Assembly: GCA_900470095.1 (NCBI GenBank)
Contig: UBZM01000076.1
Span: 1 to 41,831, forward strand
DNA from: Hyphomicrobiales bacterium
GTDB lineage: Bacteria; Pseudomonadota; Alphaproteobacteria; Rhizobiales; Beijerinckiaceae
Reading direction: 5' to 3'
Length of the DNA: 41,831 bases
The notes under the pieces are model-generated. The model saw only the letters and a list, made by a program, of their open reading frames with translations, was not told the DNA's origin and did no database searches. Made by a program: the position numbers and the translations under genes. Below, in pieces: positions 8,534 through 17,060 of this stretch. Each line of letters opens with the position of its first letter. Within the stretch, counting starts at the first letter, position 1.

Positions 8534-10327
8534 TTAGGCAGCCTGGCTTTTGGTCACATTGGCCAGCTCGATGGTGTCTTTGACGATCTGCCGGATCTCG
8601 TCGCCGGAGAGTGTGTCCTGTTCCCGGAAACGCGCGGAGAGCGCGTCCAGAGCAGGCTCGTTGGCGCGCAGCAGCGTGAGAGCGGCGGCGTAGCATTCGC
8701 GCAGCAAGTCTTCGACTTCATCATCGACGCGCTGCTTTGAATGCTCCGAGATCGGTCGGGCCGAAAACGCACTGCCGCCGTCGACGCGGCTGGCCATCGT
8801 CGAGCCCATGCCAAAGCGGGTGATCATATCACGGGCTATCTTGGTCGCCTCGTGGATGTCCGCGGCGGCCCCGCTCGTGATGGCGTCATCGCCAAACTTG
8901 ATTTCCTCCGCAGCCCGGCCTGCCATCGTGACGACCAGTTCGGCCTTCAGCTTCGACTTGCGCAGCAGCACACGGTCCTTCAGCGGCAGCATCGCGATAT
9001 GCCCGAGCGAGCGCCCGCGGGGAGCGACAGTGCCCTTGTGGATCGGGTCGCATTCCGGCTGCAGGACATTGGCCAAGGCGTGCCCTGCTTCATGCACGAT
9101 GATCGTGTCCATCTCATCGGGATCGATCATCAGCCCGCGGCGCTGGTCGCCGCCGAGCAGTTTGGCGTCACGCGCGTCCTCGAAATCCGCCATCCTGACC
9201 TGATGGTCGCTGCGTTTGCCGGCACGCAATGCCGCTTCATTCACCAGGGTCGCCAGATCGGCTCCCGAGAAACCGGGGGTTCCGCGCGCGACCGTCGCGA
9301 AATCGACGTCCGGGGCGAGCTCGACGGCGCGCGCCGAAACCATGAGGATTCGCTCGCGGGCCATCTGGTCGGGCGCCGGCACGGTGATGTGCAGATCAAA
9401 GCGGCCAGCCCTCACAAGCGCCGGGTCGAGGACATCAATCCGGTTGGTCGCGCCGATGATGACGATGCCCGTGGACGAGCCCAACCCGTCAAGCTGCGTC
9501 AGCAGCTCGTTGAGCGTGTTGGCGGAATCGTTTTCCACCGAGCTCGACCCATCGGAGCGCCGCTTTCCCACCGAGTCGATCTCGTCGATGAAGAGAATGC
9601 AGGGCGCGCGTTTGCGCAGCTGCTTGAAGATCGATCGCACGCGTGCGGCGCCGACACCGGCAAACATTTCCTGGAAAGCAGAGCCGGAGACCGCAAGGAA
9701 GGGAACGCCGGCCTCGCCCGCCACCGCCTTGGCCAGGAGAGTCTTGCCGTTGCCCGGATCGCCTTCGAGCAGAACCCCGCTCCTCGCCCGGGCGCCCACG
9801 GCTTCGAATTTCGAGGGGTCCTTCAGATAAGCCACGATGTCCCGGAGAGCCTGCTTACCCTCGTCAGCTCCAGCGACGTGATCGAACCGGGTGAACGATT
9901 TCGGGTCGCCAGGCTTGATGAACTCACCGATCTTCGACTTGCTCCGGACCGTGCGGAGCAGCCAGACGGCCATTCCAACGATCAGGGCCAGCACCAGGAC
10001 TTGTGCCACCAGCCCGAAAATTCCCAATGACAGGCTGAGCGCACTGACCTCGGGACTGCCGAACTCCACGTCCGTACCGCTCTTTGCCAGGTCTATCGCC
10101 CAGGCCTGAGACACCGGCGTCCGAATGACCGCCGAGCGCCCATCCATCGTCGTCACCCGCGCCTGGCGATCATCGAGGAGCCGGACGCTCTTCAGCTGAC
10201 CGGCCTCGGCGAGCTTCAGCGTCTCGGCAAACGAGATCTCAGCTGGTCGATGTTCGGGGGCCGCCGATGCGAGCACCGGCGTGCCCAGCACGAGCGCGAG
10301 GGTGAGGACGCGGAGAAGATGAAGCAT
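8534..10327 (-). CDS. FtsH-family membrane AAA+ zinc metalloprotease (divergent paralogue)
   Basis: The 597-residue protein has an N-terminal hydrophobic segment (about 1-23, signal-anchor like), a periplasmic domain of about 95 residues and a second membrane helix (about 120-146). The AAA module follows, with Walker A GDPGNGKT (FtsH normally has GPPGTGKT), Walker B ILFIDEIDSVG and second region of homology ATNRIDVLDPALVRAGRFD. The C-terminal M41 protease domain carries the zinc site HEAGHA. It should extract and degrade membrane or cytosolic proteins using ATP. The altered Walker A and missing acidic C-tail suggest an accessory FtsH rather than the housekeeping one. I chose the ATG at 10327, where the signal-anchor begins; the ribosome site there is weak. 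The stop lies 1 bp from the hairpin block at 8369-8532. Confidence 0.9.
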   Translation of the reverse strand: MLHLLRVLTLALVLGTPVLASAAPEHRPAEISFAETLKLAEAGQLKSVRLLDDRQARVTTMDGRSAVIRTPVSQAWAIDLAKSGTDVEFGSPEVSALSLSLGIFGLVAQVLVLALIVGMAVWLLRTVRSKSKIGEFIKPGDPKSFTRFDHVAGADEGKQALRDIVAYLKDPSKFEAVGARARSGVLLEGDPGNGKTLLAKAVAGEAGVPFLAVSGSAFQEMFAGVGAARVRSIFKQLRKRAPCILFIDEIDSVGKRRSDGSSSVENDSANTLNELLTQLDGLGSSTGIVIIGATNRIDVLDPALVRAGRFDLHITVPAPDQMARERILMVSARAVELAPDVDFATVARGTPGFSGADLATLVNEAALRAGKRSDHQVRMADFEDARDAKLLGGDQRRGLMIDPDEMDTIIVHEAGHALANVLQPECDPIHKGTVAPRGRSLGHIAMLPLKDRVLLRKSKLKAELVVTMAGRAAEEIKFGDDAITSGAAADIHEATKIARDMITRFGMGSTMASRVDGGSAFSARPISEHSKQRVDDEVEDLLRECYAAALTLLRANEPALDALSARFREQDTLSGDEIRQIVKDTIELANVTKSQAA

Positions 10328-10412
10328 GCGAGCCCGGACTTTGAATCGACCCTGACGAGCGTCGCACGCCTCGGGAAAGAGTAAACAATTCGTTAATTTT
10401 ATCCTTAAGATT

Positions 10413-10436
10413 GGGGCTCGGAGATGGCCGAGCCCC
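10413..10436. terminator. Perfect 9-bp stem hairpin between ftsH-like and lipoprotein genes
   Basis: GGGGCTCGG and CCGAGCCCC pair around a 6-nt loop. It is about 85 bp upstream of the FtsH-like start. On its left is an AT-rich stretch (10381-10411) that could hold that gene's promoter. No T-run follows on either strand, so a terminator role is uncertain. Confidence 0.4.
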
Positions 10437-10623
10437 TCCCCGAGCTTCGGACAGTGCCTGAAGCGACGCCTCCTCGTCGGCGCCATGCCGCAAATGGACC
10501 AAGCACCTGCGACTTCGGTGGGGTATTCAGGCCGGCAGTTCGGTGGGAAGGCCGAAGCTGGCCCCATTGCGGACACTCTTCATTGGCCCCACGATTACTC
10601 GAATAACGAGCATGAGGGCGAGG

Positions 10624-10845
10624 ATGAAGCGCTTAGGAATGGCTGTGATCTGCGGGCTTGCAGCCGTGGGACTGTCAGGGTGCGGCGGTGAATGGGCTCA
10701 GGACGCTCTGCATCCAAGGCGTGAAGATAAGCCGCTAGCTGAGACGAAGGCGATTTGCGCGGAGCATGCGGAGGGAACGCGGCCCCACAACGACTGCATG
10801 AGACACTACGGCTGGTTTTGGCTCCCGCGACCGCTCGTACCATAG
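10624..10845 (+). CDS. Small lipoprotein, unknown function
   Basis: The 73-residue product begins MKRLGMAVICGLAAVGLSGC, a short positive n-region, hydrophobic core and a lipobox (LSGC) with the lipidation Cys at residue 20. It should be cleaved by signal peptidase II and anchored in the membrane. The mature part is about 53 residues, with two further Cys (in KAICAEH and NDCMRHYGW) that might form a disulfide. A purine-rich site (GAGGGCGAGG) directly precedes the ATG. It stands alone, divergent from the FtsH-like gene. I do not recognise the family. Confidence 0.75.
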   Translation: MKRLGMAVICGLAAVGLSGCGGEWAQDALHPRREDKPLAETKAICAEHAEGTRPHNDCMRHYGWFWLPRPLVP

Positions 10846-11597
10846 CCCATAACCCCAGGAAAATGGAGAAGCTGATGCCGGCCGGGGCACCGCGCCTAGC
10901 GGCATGAGGGCGAATGCCCTCTCAGCGATCCGTCCAGCATCAATCGGCACCCGAACCAGCGCCGACTTTTTCAACGCAATCGGCCCCTTGCGGACTCTAT
11001 ACGGTCCCAACCGTCTGAATGCAGGCGCCCGTCCGGTGCTATTGCGATGGTGAGACGGGTGAACGCCGGCGATGTGGCGGGGAGCGTCTCCTTCCGGGCA
11101 GGAGGCCGATGTCCGTTTGTGGCGCTACGCGGCCTTGAGGCTTTGCGCGGTCCACGCGACCGGCTTGGGTGGCTGGCGATTACGCGGCGGCAACAGCGTC
11201 GAAGACTTCACCAACTCGTCGAGGACCAAGCCACGTTCCTTTAGCAGGGCTTCGCGCAATGGCCTCAACTCACTCAGGCTTTCGACCTTCCGCCGCAAAA
11301 TCATCGACCGCGGTCTCATGCGCGTCGAACGGATCGGCGACTGCCTAGCGCCGGATACCATGGCTACTGCGAACTACGCCGGCCACCTGCTCGCGAGGAG
11401 CGTCGGTGGTGTGGATGAGCGCGGCACTGCTGACGCGTTTAGGTGGACCTCCCAAGAAGAGCAACCAGACCGTTACCCTATGTTGAAACAGTCGGCCTTA
11501 AGAGCGAAGTCAGGGCGTGTCGGATTTGGTCCATTGCATCCGGCGCCCTTATGCTGCACTTAACTGCATCGAAAGCTTCTCGCCCTATCGGGACCTC
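10846..11597. other. Intergenic tract, about 750 bp, no supported gene
   Basis: Short open frames are present on both strands, but none has a recognisable domain or a ribosome site. A minus-strand frame at 11125-11361 (LREALLKERGLVLDELVKS in its middle) might be a remnant of a small regulator, but I cannot name it. Around 11098-11125 there is a 'GATGTCCGTTTGTGGCGC' stretch resembling degenerate intergenic sequence near 13707, 16795, 19076 and 32421. Confidence 0.4.
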
Positions 11598-13322
11598 ATG
11601 TCTTGGGGTGGTTTTCGAGAGAGTATTCTGGCGGCCTTGCTGCTTCTAGTGGCGCTTGCGCATCTTGGCGCCGGATCGGCTAGCGCGGCTGATGACACGG
11701 ACATTCGCGGCTCCTGCTGGGCGTCTGGCAGCATCTCCGAAGAGGTGGTCACCATAGCTCGGTCAGCCGAGCGATGGCTCTGTGGGGATCAAAAGTTCTC
11801 CATTGCTGCGGAGCGGGTGCTGCTTCGGTTCGAAATCAGCCCCGACGATAGCCCTCCCCGATATTTTCTCTCAAGGCGGAGCGCACTCAAGGGGGTGCAC
11901 CTGCTTGCGATCGACAGGGATGGCGCGGTTCGGCAAACGTTCGTCGCCGCGGCTGCCCTGGCCAGTTCAATGGTTGGCGGATACTTCAAGGCTTCCCTGC
12001 CGGAAGTGACGCACGCGACACGGCAGATCGTCGTCGCAATTGACCTGCCGAGCCACCGGATGACTCTGGAGAGGGCACTTTTGACGTCGATCGATGCCGT
12101 CGGCGGCGACAAGGGGGACATGCGGCTCCTGCTGATCATAGCGGGGCTTGCCGGCATGCTCCTCATGCCCTTGTTCTTCAATGCGGCATTCTATCGGATC
12201 CTGCGTGAGCCTTTCGTTCTCTGGCACTCGGCCCTCACGCTGTCGCTGTTGATGACCATCCTGGTTTCATCGGGGCTCTCGGTTGCATTTTTCAATCCGC
12301 CCGCGATGACGTTGAGCTGGATGACGACCTTGATCTTCGGGATCACCGTCGCGTCCGGAGCCATGTTCACCTACAGCTTCATCGAACCCGGTCTGATGCA
12401 TCCGGTTCTTCGGCGGCTGCTGCCCTATTGTGCGGCATGGGCACTATTCCTGGCCACGTTTCATGCGGCTTTTCCGTTCGTTGCCCGGCCCATACAATCG
12501 AGCGCATACACGGCGGCGTTTGCGCCGATCCTCGCCGTATTCTTATTGTCGATGGTCGATGCATTATGCCGCGGAAGCCGCGCCGCGAAGTTTCAGGCTA
12601 TTGGATACTCGCCATTGGTGCTGGTCGGGCTGATCCGTCTGGTGAGCGGGATCATTCCCTGGTTCCACAATGCCGATGCCATGCTCATGTTTTACGTCGG
12701 TTGCCTGTGCGAAGTGCTTTTCACGACGCTTGGCGTAGCTGACCGGTTCGTGACCATAAAGCGCGAGCGAGATCGCGCACGCACTGAAGCCGATTTGCTT
12801 GAACGGCTTTCGGAAACAGACCCGTTGGCGGGATTGCTCAATCGGCGGGCGATCGAGAGGCAGTTCGAGCAGCTTCGGGTGGAAGGCTTCGCCACGTTGG
12901 CCGTGATCGACCTTGATCACTTCAAAGCGATCAACGACGTCAATGGGCATGTGGTCGGAGATGCGGTGCTCAAGGCTGTGGCCAAAGCCCTGCAGGCTGA
13001 CCTGAATGTTCTGGCATACCGCTTCGGCGGCGAAGAATTCATGCTCCTCTTACGTGGCGGTGACGCTGGCACCCAGGCCGAGCGGCGGCGAAATGCGATC
13101 CCGGCAATTGTCGCCAATACAGTCGCAGGTCTCGAACGACCCGCAACTGCCAGCATGGGTGTTACGGACCTTTGTGACGATGAAAGCTTCGCGAGTCTCT
13201 ATGAAAGAGCCGACAAACTGCTCTACGAAGCCAAAAGCGCGGGGCGAAATCGAACCCGGAGTGCCGTCAGGTCGATGGAGGCGCAGGAGGTCTTTCCGAA
13301 CGAATGCCCGCTGGCAGCATAG
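11598..13322 (+). CDS. Membrane diguanylate cyclase (7TM sensor-GGDEF)
   Basis: The 574-residue protein has a Sec signal (ILAALLLLVALAHLGAGSASA), an extracytoplasmic domain to about residue 180, seven membrane helices (about 180-390) as in 7TMR-DISM receptors, a short coiled linker (KRERDRARTEADLLERLSETD) and a C-terminal GGDEF domain with intact RFGGEEF (about 477-481). It should make c-di-GMP in response to a periplasmic or membrane signal. The RxxD inhibitory site expected five residues before GGEEF is absent, so product inhibition through that site is unlikely. The ATG at 11598 is preferred over an upstream GTG because it places the signal peptide at the N-terminus. It stands alone, 430 bp before the AraC-type gene. 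Confidence 0.9.
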   Translation: MSWGGFRESILAALLLLVALAHLGAGSASAADDTDIRGSCWASGSISEEVVTIARSAERWLCGDQKFSIAAERVLLRFEISPDDSPPRYFLSRRSALKGVHLLAIDRDGAVRQTFVAAAALASSMVGGYFKASLPEVTHATRQIVVAIDLPSHRMTLERALLTSIDAVGGDKGDMRLLLIIAGLAGMLLMPLFFNAAFYRILREPFVLWHSALTLSLLMTILVSSGLSVAFFNPPAMTLSWMTTLIFGITVASGAMFTYSFIEPGLMHPVLRRLLPYCAAWALFLATFHAAFPFVARPIQSSAYTAAFAPILAVFLLSMVDALCRGSRAAKFQAIGYSPLVLVGLIRLVSGIIPWFHNADAMLMFYVGCLCEVLFTTLGVADRFVTIKRERDRARTEADLLERLSETDPLAGLLNRRAIERQFEQLRVEGFATLAVIDLDHFKAINDVNGHVVGDAVLKAVAKALQADLNVLAYRFGGEEFMLLLRGGDAGTQAERRRNAIPAIVANTVAGLERPATASMGVTDLCDDESFASLYERADKLLYEAKSAGRNRTRSAVRSMEAQEVFPNECPLAA

Positions 13323-13752
13323 ACAGAAGGTCGAAGCCGCAGAGCTTACAACGCTCTAGAGCAGTTGCGGAACCGCGACCGTGAACCACTTGCAGTCCCC
13401 TCCGAAATCTTCAGCCTCGATCGTGCTCGCGGAAGTCGGATCGTTTCGGCCAGGTCAAGAGGCAATCCGATTGCGCTCTCCAACGGCTCAAGGACTGGCA
13501 GCTTGGTCCTGAGCGGTTGATGGGCCAAGTCACATCAACATGATCAGGACAGCGAAGCGCCTTCTCAGGAAGCAGAATCGCCCGCCTCGACGCATGATCA
13601 CCGACAAGCTTGGCTCCCCCCATACCCCTCTGCTCAGTTCATCGAACGACATCGCTGACCGACAAGACGCTGATGGAAGGATGTTTTCCGATGGCCGCCG
13701 CGCGCGGGAATGTCCGCTTTCTGGCAGGCACCCGATGTCGGGGTATGGTGCA
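13323..13752. other. Intergenic tract with relic of SnoaL-gene leader
   Basis: No gene is supported. Positions 13618-13692 resemble 23177-23255, the leader of the SnoaL-like gene, including ACATCGCTGACCGACA and GATGGAAGGATGTTTTCC just before an ATG. At 13690 that ATG opens only a 29-codon frame that runs into a 'TGTCCGCTTTCTGGCA' stretch. This looks like the 5' end of a deleted paralogue. Confidence 0.6.
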
Positions 13753-14736
13753 TCACGTGATGTCGGTTGTCTTCGACTGACGTGCCTCGCTCAACGAGCG
13801 GCGATATTCGCTTGGCAACCGGCCAAATGTTGCCCTGAATTTCCGGCCGAAATGGGTCATGTCCGAGAACCCCCAGCTGTAAGCGATATCACTCACCGTC
13901 CGGTGCGATTGTGCAGGATCTTCGAGGGCTTTCCTACAGCGCGCCAGCCGCCTCTCCTGGACAACCCGCGAGATCGACGTGTTTTCATCTGCCAGCGCGG
14001 CATTAGCGTAGCGCAAGCTCACACCCGCCGCGGCTGCAACCGATCCCAGATCGATCTGCGGTTCATGCAGGCGCGCTTCAATCGCGGCGCGTACCTTCAG
14101 GCGGACCAGCGAACGAGCCGACGAAGCGCGCTGCGCTTGTTCTCCGCCCGCTTTTCCCAGCGACAGCGCGATCAAATCCAGTGTCTGGCTCCTGACGGTT
14201 TCTTCCGCCACTGGGCTTAGGCGGTCAAGGAACGTCGGCAGCGTTGCCAAGAATGCCGAGGTCAATCCGATCTCAGCCTCAACCGGCCGAAGCGTGCGGG
14301 CAGCAACCGCTCGTAAGGGGCCTATGCGCGCTTCCAGCTGCCGCCTCGGTGCTTTGACCACCAGCAGCCGCGAGTCGGCAGAGAACGTCCCCGTATAGGG
14401 CAAGCATGGATCGAGGAGCGTCATGTCGCCTGGATCAAGCAAGGCATCCCTGCCCTCTTGCTCCAGCACCAGCCGACCTGCTGCTTGGCGACAGATCAGG
14501 ATCTCATCAGAATTCGCATTCGCGGCGTGGGCGGCACTGTGAACGACGGCCATCGCGGCATTGCTGAATTCGACGAAGCCGAGGTCGGCGAGAGCGCCCG
14601 ACCGAAGCTCCGCATGAAATTCCGGCCGGCAGCGCGGCCTGGAATCGTGATGGGTCACGTTCTGGCAGGCGACGCTGTGCCAGTAGTCGAACCGGTCGCG
14701 ACGCGGGACGTCTGCCGTCGAGAACACCAACTTCAT
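13753..14736 (-). CDS. AraC-family transcriptional regulator
   Basis: The 327-residue protein has an N-terminal AraC_binding_2-type domain (about 1-180; FDYWHSVACQ, then DPGDMTLLDP) and a C-terminal double helix-turn-helix (about 225-320) with the classic second motif DIAYSWGFSDMTHFGRKF followed by FGRLPSEYR. It should bind DNA as a ligand-responsive activator. The ATG at 14736 follows GGGAGG with 6-nt spacing, so the start is well supported. The gene is divergent from the LOV-GGDEF-EAL gene with 112 bp between starts, so it may regulate that gene or itself; no ligand can be named. An in-frame start 8 codons upstream lacks a ribosome site. Confidence 0.9.
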   Translation of the reverse strand: MKLVFSTADVPRRDRFDYWHSVACQNVTHHDSRPRCRPEFHAELRSGALADLGFVEFSNAAMAVVHSAAHAANANSDEILICRQAAGRLVLEQEGRDALLDPGDMTLLDPCLPYTGTFSADSRLLVVKAPRRQLEARIGPLRAVAARTLRPVEAEIGLTSAFLATLPTFLDRLSPVAEETVRSQTLDLIALSLGKAGGEQAQRASSARSLVRLKVRAAIEARLHEPQIDLGSVAAAAGVSLRYANAALADENTSISRVVQERRLARCRKALEDPAQSHRTVSDIAYSWGFSDMTHFGRKFRATFGRLPSEYRRSLSEARQSKTTDIT

Positions 14737-14848
14737 TTCAGCCTCCCGGCCTGGAAGCACGGCCGATCATCAGTGCCCACCCAGCCGATCACCAGGCGCA
14801 TGAGTCGAGTAGGGTTCATGAAATCACAAACATGGCGATGGCTCCAAT

Positions 14849-16594
14849 ATGGACAAAATCTACAAATCCGATTTTGGCGATCTAATACTTCCCGTATTGT
14901 CGCGTGACCAGCGCGACGACGAGCATGATCAACTCACCTACAAAGTGGATCTAAATAGCCTCCTCGACCTGTCGAGAGATGGCATACTCGTTGGCGATCT
15001 GACCGATAGGGATTGCCCACTGATATATGTTAACCCGGCGTTTGAGCGGATCACTGGGTATACAAAGAACGAAGTAATTGGGAAAAATTGTCGCTACCTT
15101 CAGGGAGGAGACCGCCTCCAACCAGAAATCGAATATCTGCGCACGGCGATCGATAGTCGACTTAGTGTTTGCGTAACACTTCGCAATTATCGAAAAGATG
15201 GCGAAATGTTCTGGAATGAACTTAGTCTTACTCCAATCAATGCGCCGCATGGTCAACCAACCCATTACCTGGGGTTGATGCGCGACGTAACAGTGCGTAA
15301 GCGCGCATTGGATCGCGTCGAGCACAGTGTACGCATCGATCATTTGACCGGCGCGCTTAGCCGTAGTGCATTTTCGGACGAGGTTGCTCATCTCACAAAA
15401 GATAAGTCAGAACCGATGCTTGTCGCCAAGCTCGATGTTGCAGGATTTCACGACATCAACGCGAGCTATGGTTACGACGCCGGCAATGAGGTGTTGACAC
15501 AGATCGCCGATCGCATCCGGAGCGTGGGCTTCGCTGTCGTTTCACGAACGGGATCCAACGAATTCGCAATCGCGCAGCCGCTAGGGCACCAGAATAATAC
15601 CCGAGAGACGATCAATTTGATCCGCTCTGCTTTGGCGTCGAACTTCCTAGTGGCGGGAGCGACAATCAACATTCGCTTTGCCATTGGCTTTGTCGTCGGC
15701 GTTTCGACTTTGGACGCAACGAGGTTGATGCGCCAGGCCGACTCCGCCCTGCGACGCTCCAAGTCCAGCCTCTCTCTCGAAGCCTGCGAGTTCAAAGCCG
15801 AGGATGAGATGCGCAGCCGCAATCGCGTCCGGATGACCAGCGAGATACGGCAGGCGCTGGCAAACGACGAGTTCGGATTTCAGTATCAACCCAAGATTGA
15901 TCTCCCGACAGGGGCCATTGCGGGGGCCGAGGCCTTGCTACGCTGGCGTCACGGCCTGTTCGGCACGCAGTTGCCGGGTAGCTTCATCACCCATGCCGAG
16001 GACACGGGGCTGATCCTCGAGATCAGCAGGCGCGGGCTACGCGCCGTGGCAGACTTTGCCGCCCGGATGAATCAGGGGCGCAGTCGTGCGCTCAACGTTT
16101 CAATCAATGTGTCGGCCATCGAATTTAGGCACCGCGATATGCCTGCATTCGTGAGCGAAGTAATTTCAGCGAGCGGCGTCGATCCTCGCTGGATCACGCT
16201 TGAGCTCACGGAAAGCAAGATGGCGGAGAGCGCCCCCGCGATGATAGCCATCATGACGCGACTGCGAAACCTCGGCGTTGGCCTTTCGATCGATGATTTC
16301 GGAACCGGATACGCGAATCTGCGCTATCTGGAGGAGTTTCCCATTACCGAACTCAAGATCGATCGCAGCTTCGTCCGCGGCCTTGGGCAAAGCCGGTCGA
16401 AAACGATCATTGTCGAAGCGATTGTTCGTCTATCCGATGAACTTGGCTTCCAGATCGTCGCTGAAGGCATAGAGACGCACGAGGAATGCGCGCGGCTGAG
16501 AGATTTAGGATGCCACTTTGGCCAGGGCTTCCTGTTCGGTAAGGCGATCGATCCGGAGGCCTTCGCAGAAGTCGTCGCCCAAACGGTGGCATGA
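14849..16594 (+). CDS. LOV-GGDEF-EAL protein, probable blue-light c-di-GMP phosphodiesterase
   Basis: This 581-residue cytosolic protein has a LOV-type PAS domain (about 35-150) with the photoactive motif GKNCRYLQ (Cys81) and the flavin-contacting NYRKDGEMFWNELSLTPI. The GGDEF domain (about 160-310) has SNEF in place of GGDEF, so no cyclase activity is expected. The EAL domain (about 325-575) retains EALLRW, LELTES, IDDFGTGYANL, LKIDRSFV and VAEGIET, the metal- and substrate-binding set, so it should hydrolyse c-di-GMP. The LOV beta-strand that normally reads GxQxDxT has GLMRDVT: the conserved Gln that relays the flavin signal is Met. Codon use in the LOV half is visibly more AT-rich than in the EAL half. 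No clear ribosome site precedes the ATG. The divergent AraC gene is 112 bp away. Confidence 0.93.
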   Translation: MDKIYKSDFGDLILPVLSRDQRDDEHDQLTYKVDLNSLLDLSRDGILVGDLTDRDCPLIYVNPAFERITGYTKNEVIGKNCRYLQGGDRLQPEIEYLRTAIDSRLSVCVTLRNYRKDGEMFWNELSLTPINAPHGQPTHYLGLMRDVTVRKRALDRVEHSVRIDHLTGALSRSAFSDEVAHLTKDKSEPMLVAKLDVAGFHDINASYGYDAGNEVLTQIADRIRSVGFAVVSRTGSNEFAIAQPLGHQNNTRETINLIRSALASNFLVAGATINIRFAIGFVVGVSTLDATRLMRQADSALRRSKSSLSLEACEFKAEDEMRSRNRVRMTSEIRQALANDEFGFQYQPKIDLPTGAIAGAEALLRWRHGLFGTQLPGSFITHAEDTGLILEISRRGLRAVADFAARMNQGRSRALNVSINVSAIEFRHRDMPAFVSEVISASGVDPRWITLELTESKMAESAPAMIAIMTRLRNLGVGLSIDDFGTGYANLRYLEEFPITELKIDRSFVRGLGQSRSKTIIVEAIVRLSDELGFQIVAEGIETHEECARLRDLGCHFGQGFLFGKAIDPEAFAEVVAQTVA

Positions 16595-17060
16595 GCGCAA
16601 CTCGATTCGGGCCAAGCTGCCGGAGGGCAGAATCCGAGAGGCGCCAGCCCTTCGCGTTGGCCCTCTCGCCCAAACCGACCGCCCGGAATCGGACATTCTG
16701 GACTTCAGGAAATGGCTCCACCTCGACTTTCGGACAGTACGCCGCGAACGTCCGTATTGGGTCGCCAACCGGCCGCGGTTTTACCGCCTGCCAATGTCCG
16801 GTTCCGGGCAAAGCGCCAGGTTCCGCTGTTGGCGCAACTCTGATCCAGCGCCAGGCGGTACGGACGTGGCTTTCCGTGCCTCACTGCCGCGTCGGGATGA
16901 CGACCGCCGTAATCATCGGCTGTTTCTCGAAGCGCACCGCCTCCCCCAGCGTCCGGACCGACCCCGCAGGGAATGACCACCAGCCGGGCTCCGAGACGTC
17001 GCGTCTGGCCGCGCTTGTCGTTGGTCATGCCCTTGTCGCACAAGCGGCACGTCGTGGCGA
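16595..17060. other. Intergenic tract with diverged direct repeat, no gene
   Basis: No frame with recognisable content. The segment 16832-16978 is the left copy of a repeat found again at 19116-19258; degenerate 'ATGTCCGGTTCCGGGCA' sequence precedes it. Confidence 0.5.
16832..16978 (+). repeat. ~147-bp diverged direct repeat, left of glutamate synthase-like gene
   Basis: Shares stretches such as GCGCAACTCTGAT, TTCCGTGCCTC and TTCTCGAAGCGCACCG with 19116-19258 in the same orientation, at roughly three-quarters identity by eye. The pair brackets the gene at 17061-18740. Confidence 0.75.

Noticed and set aside
8741..10030. 429-codon plus-strand open frame across the FtsH-like gene
   Set aside because: Antisense to clear AAA and M41 motifs; no domain of its own.
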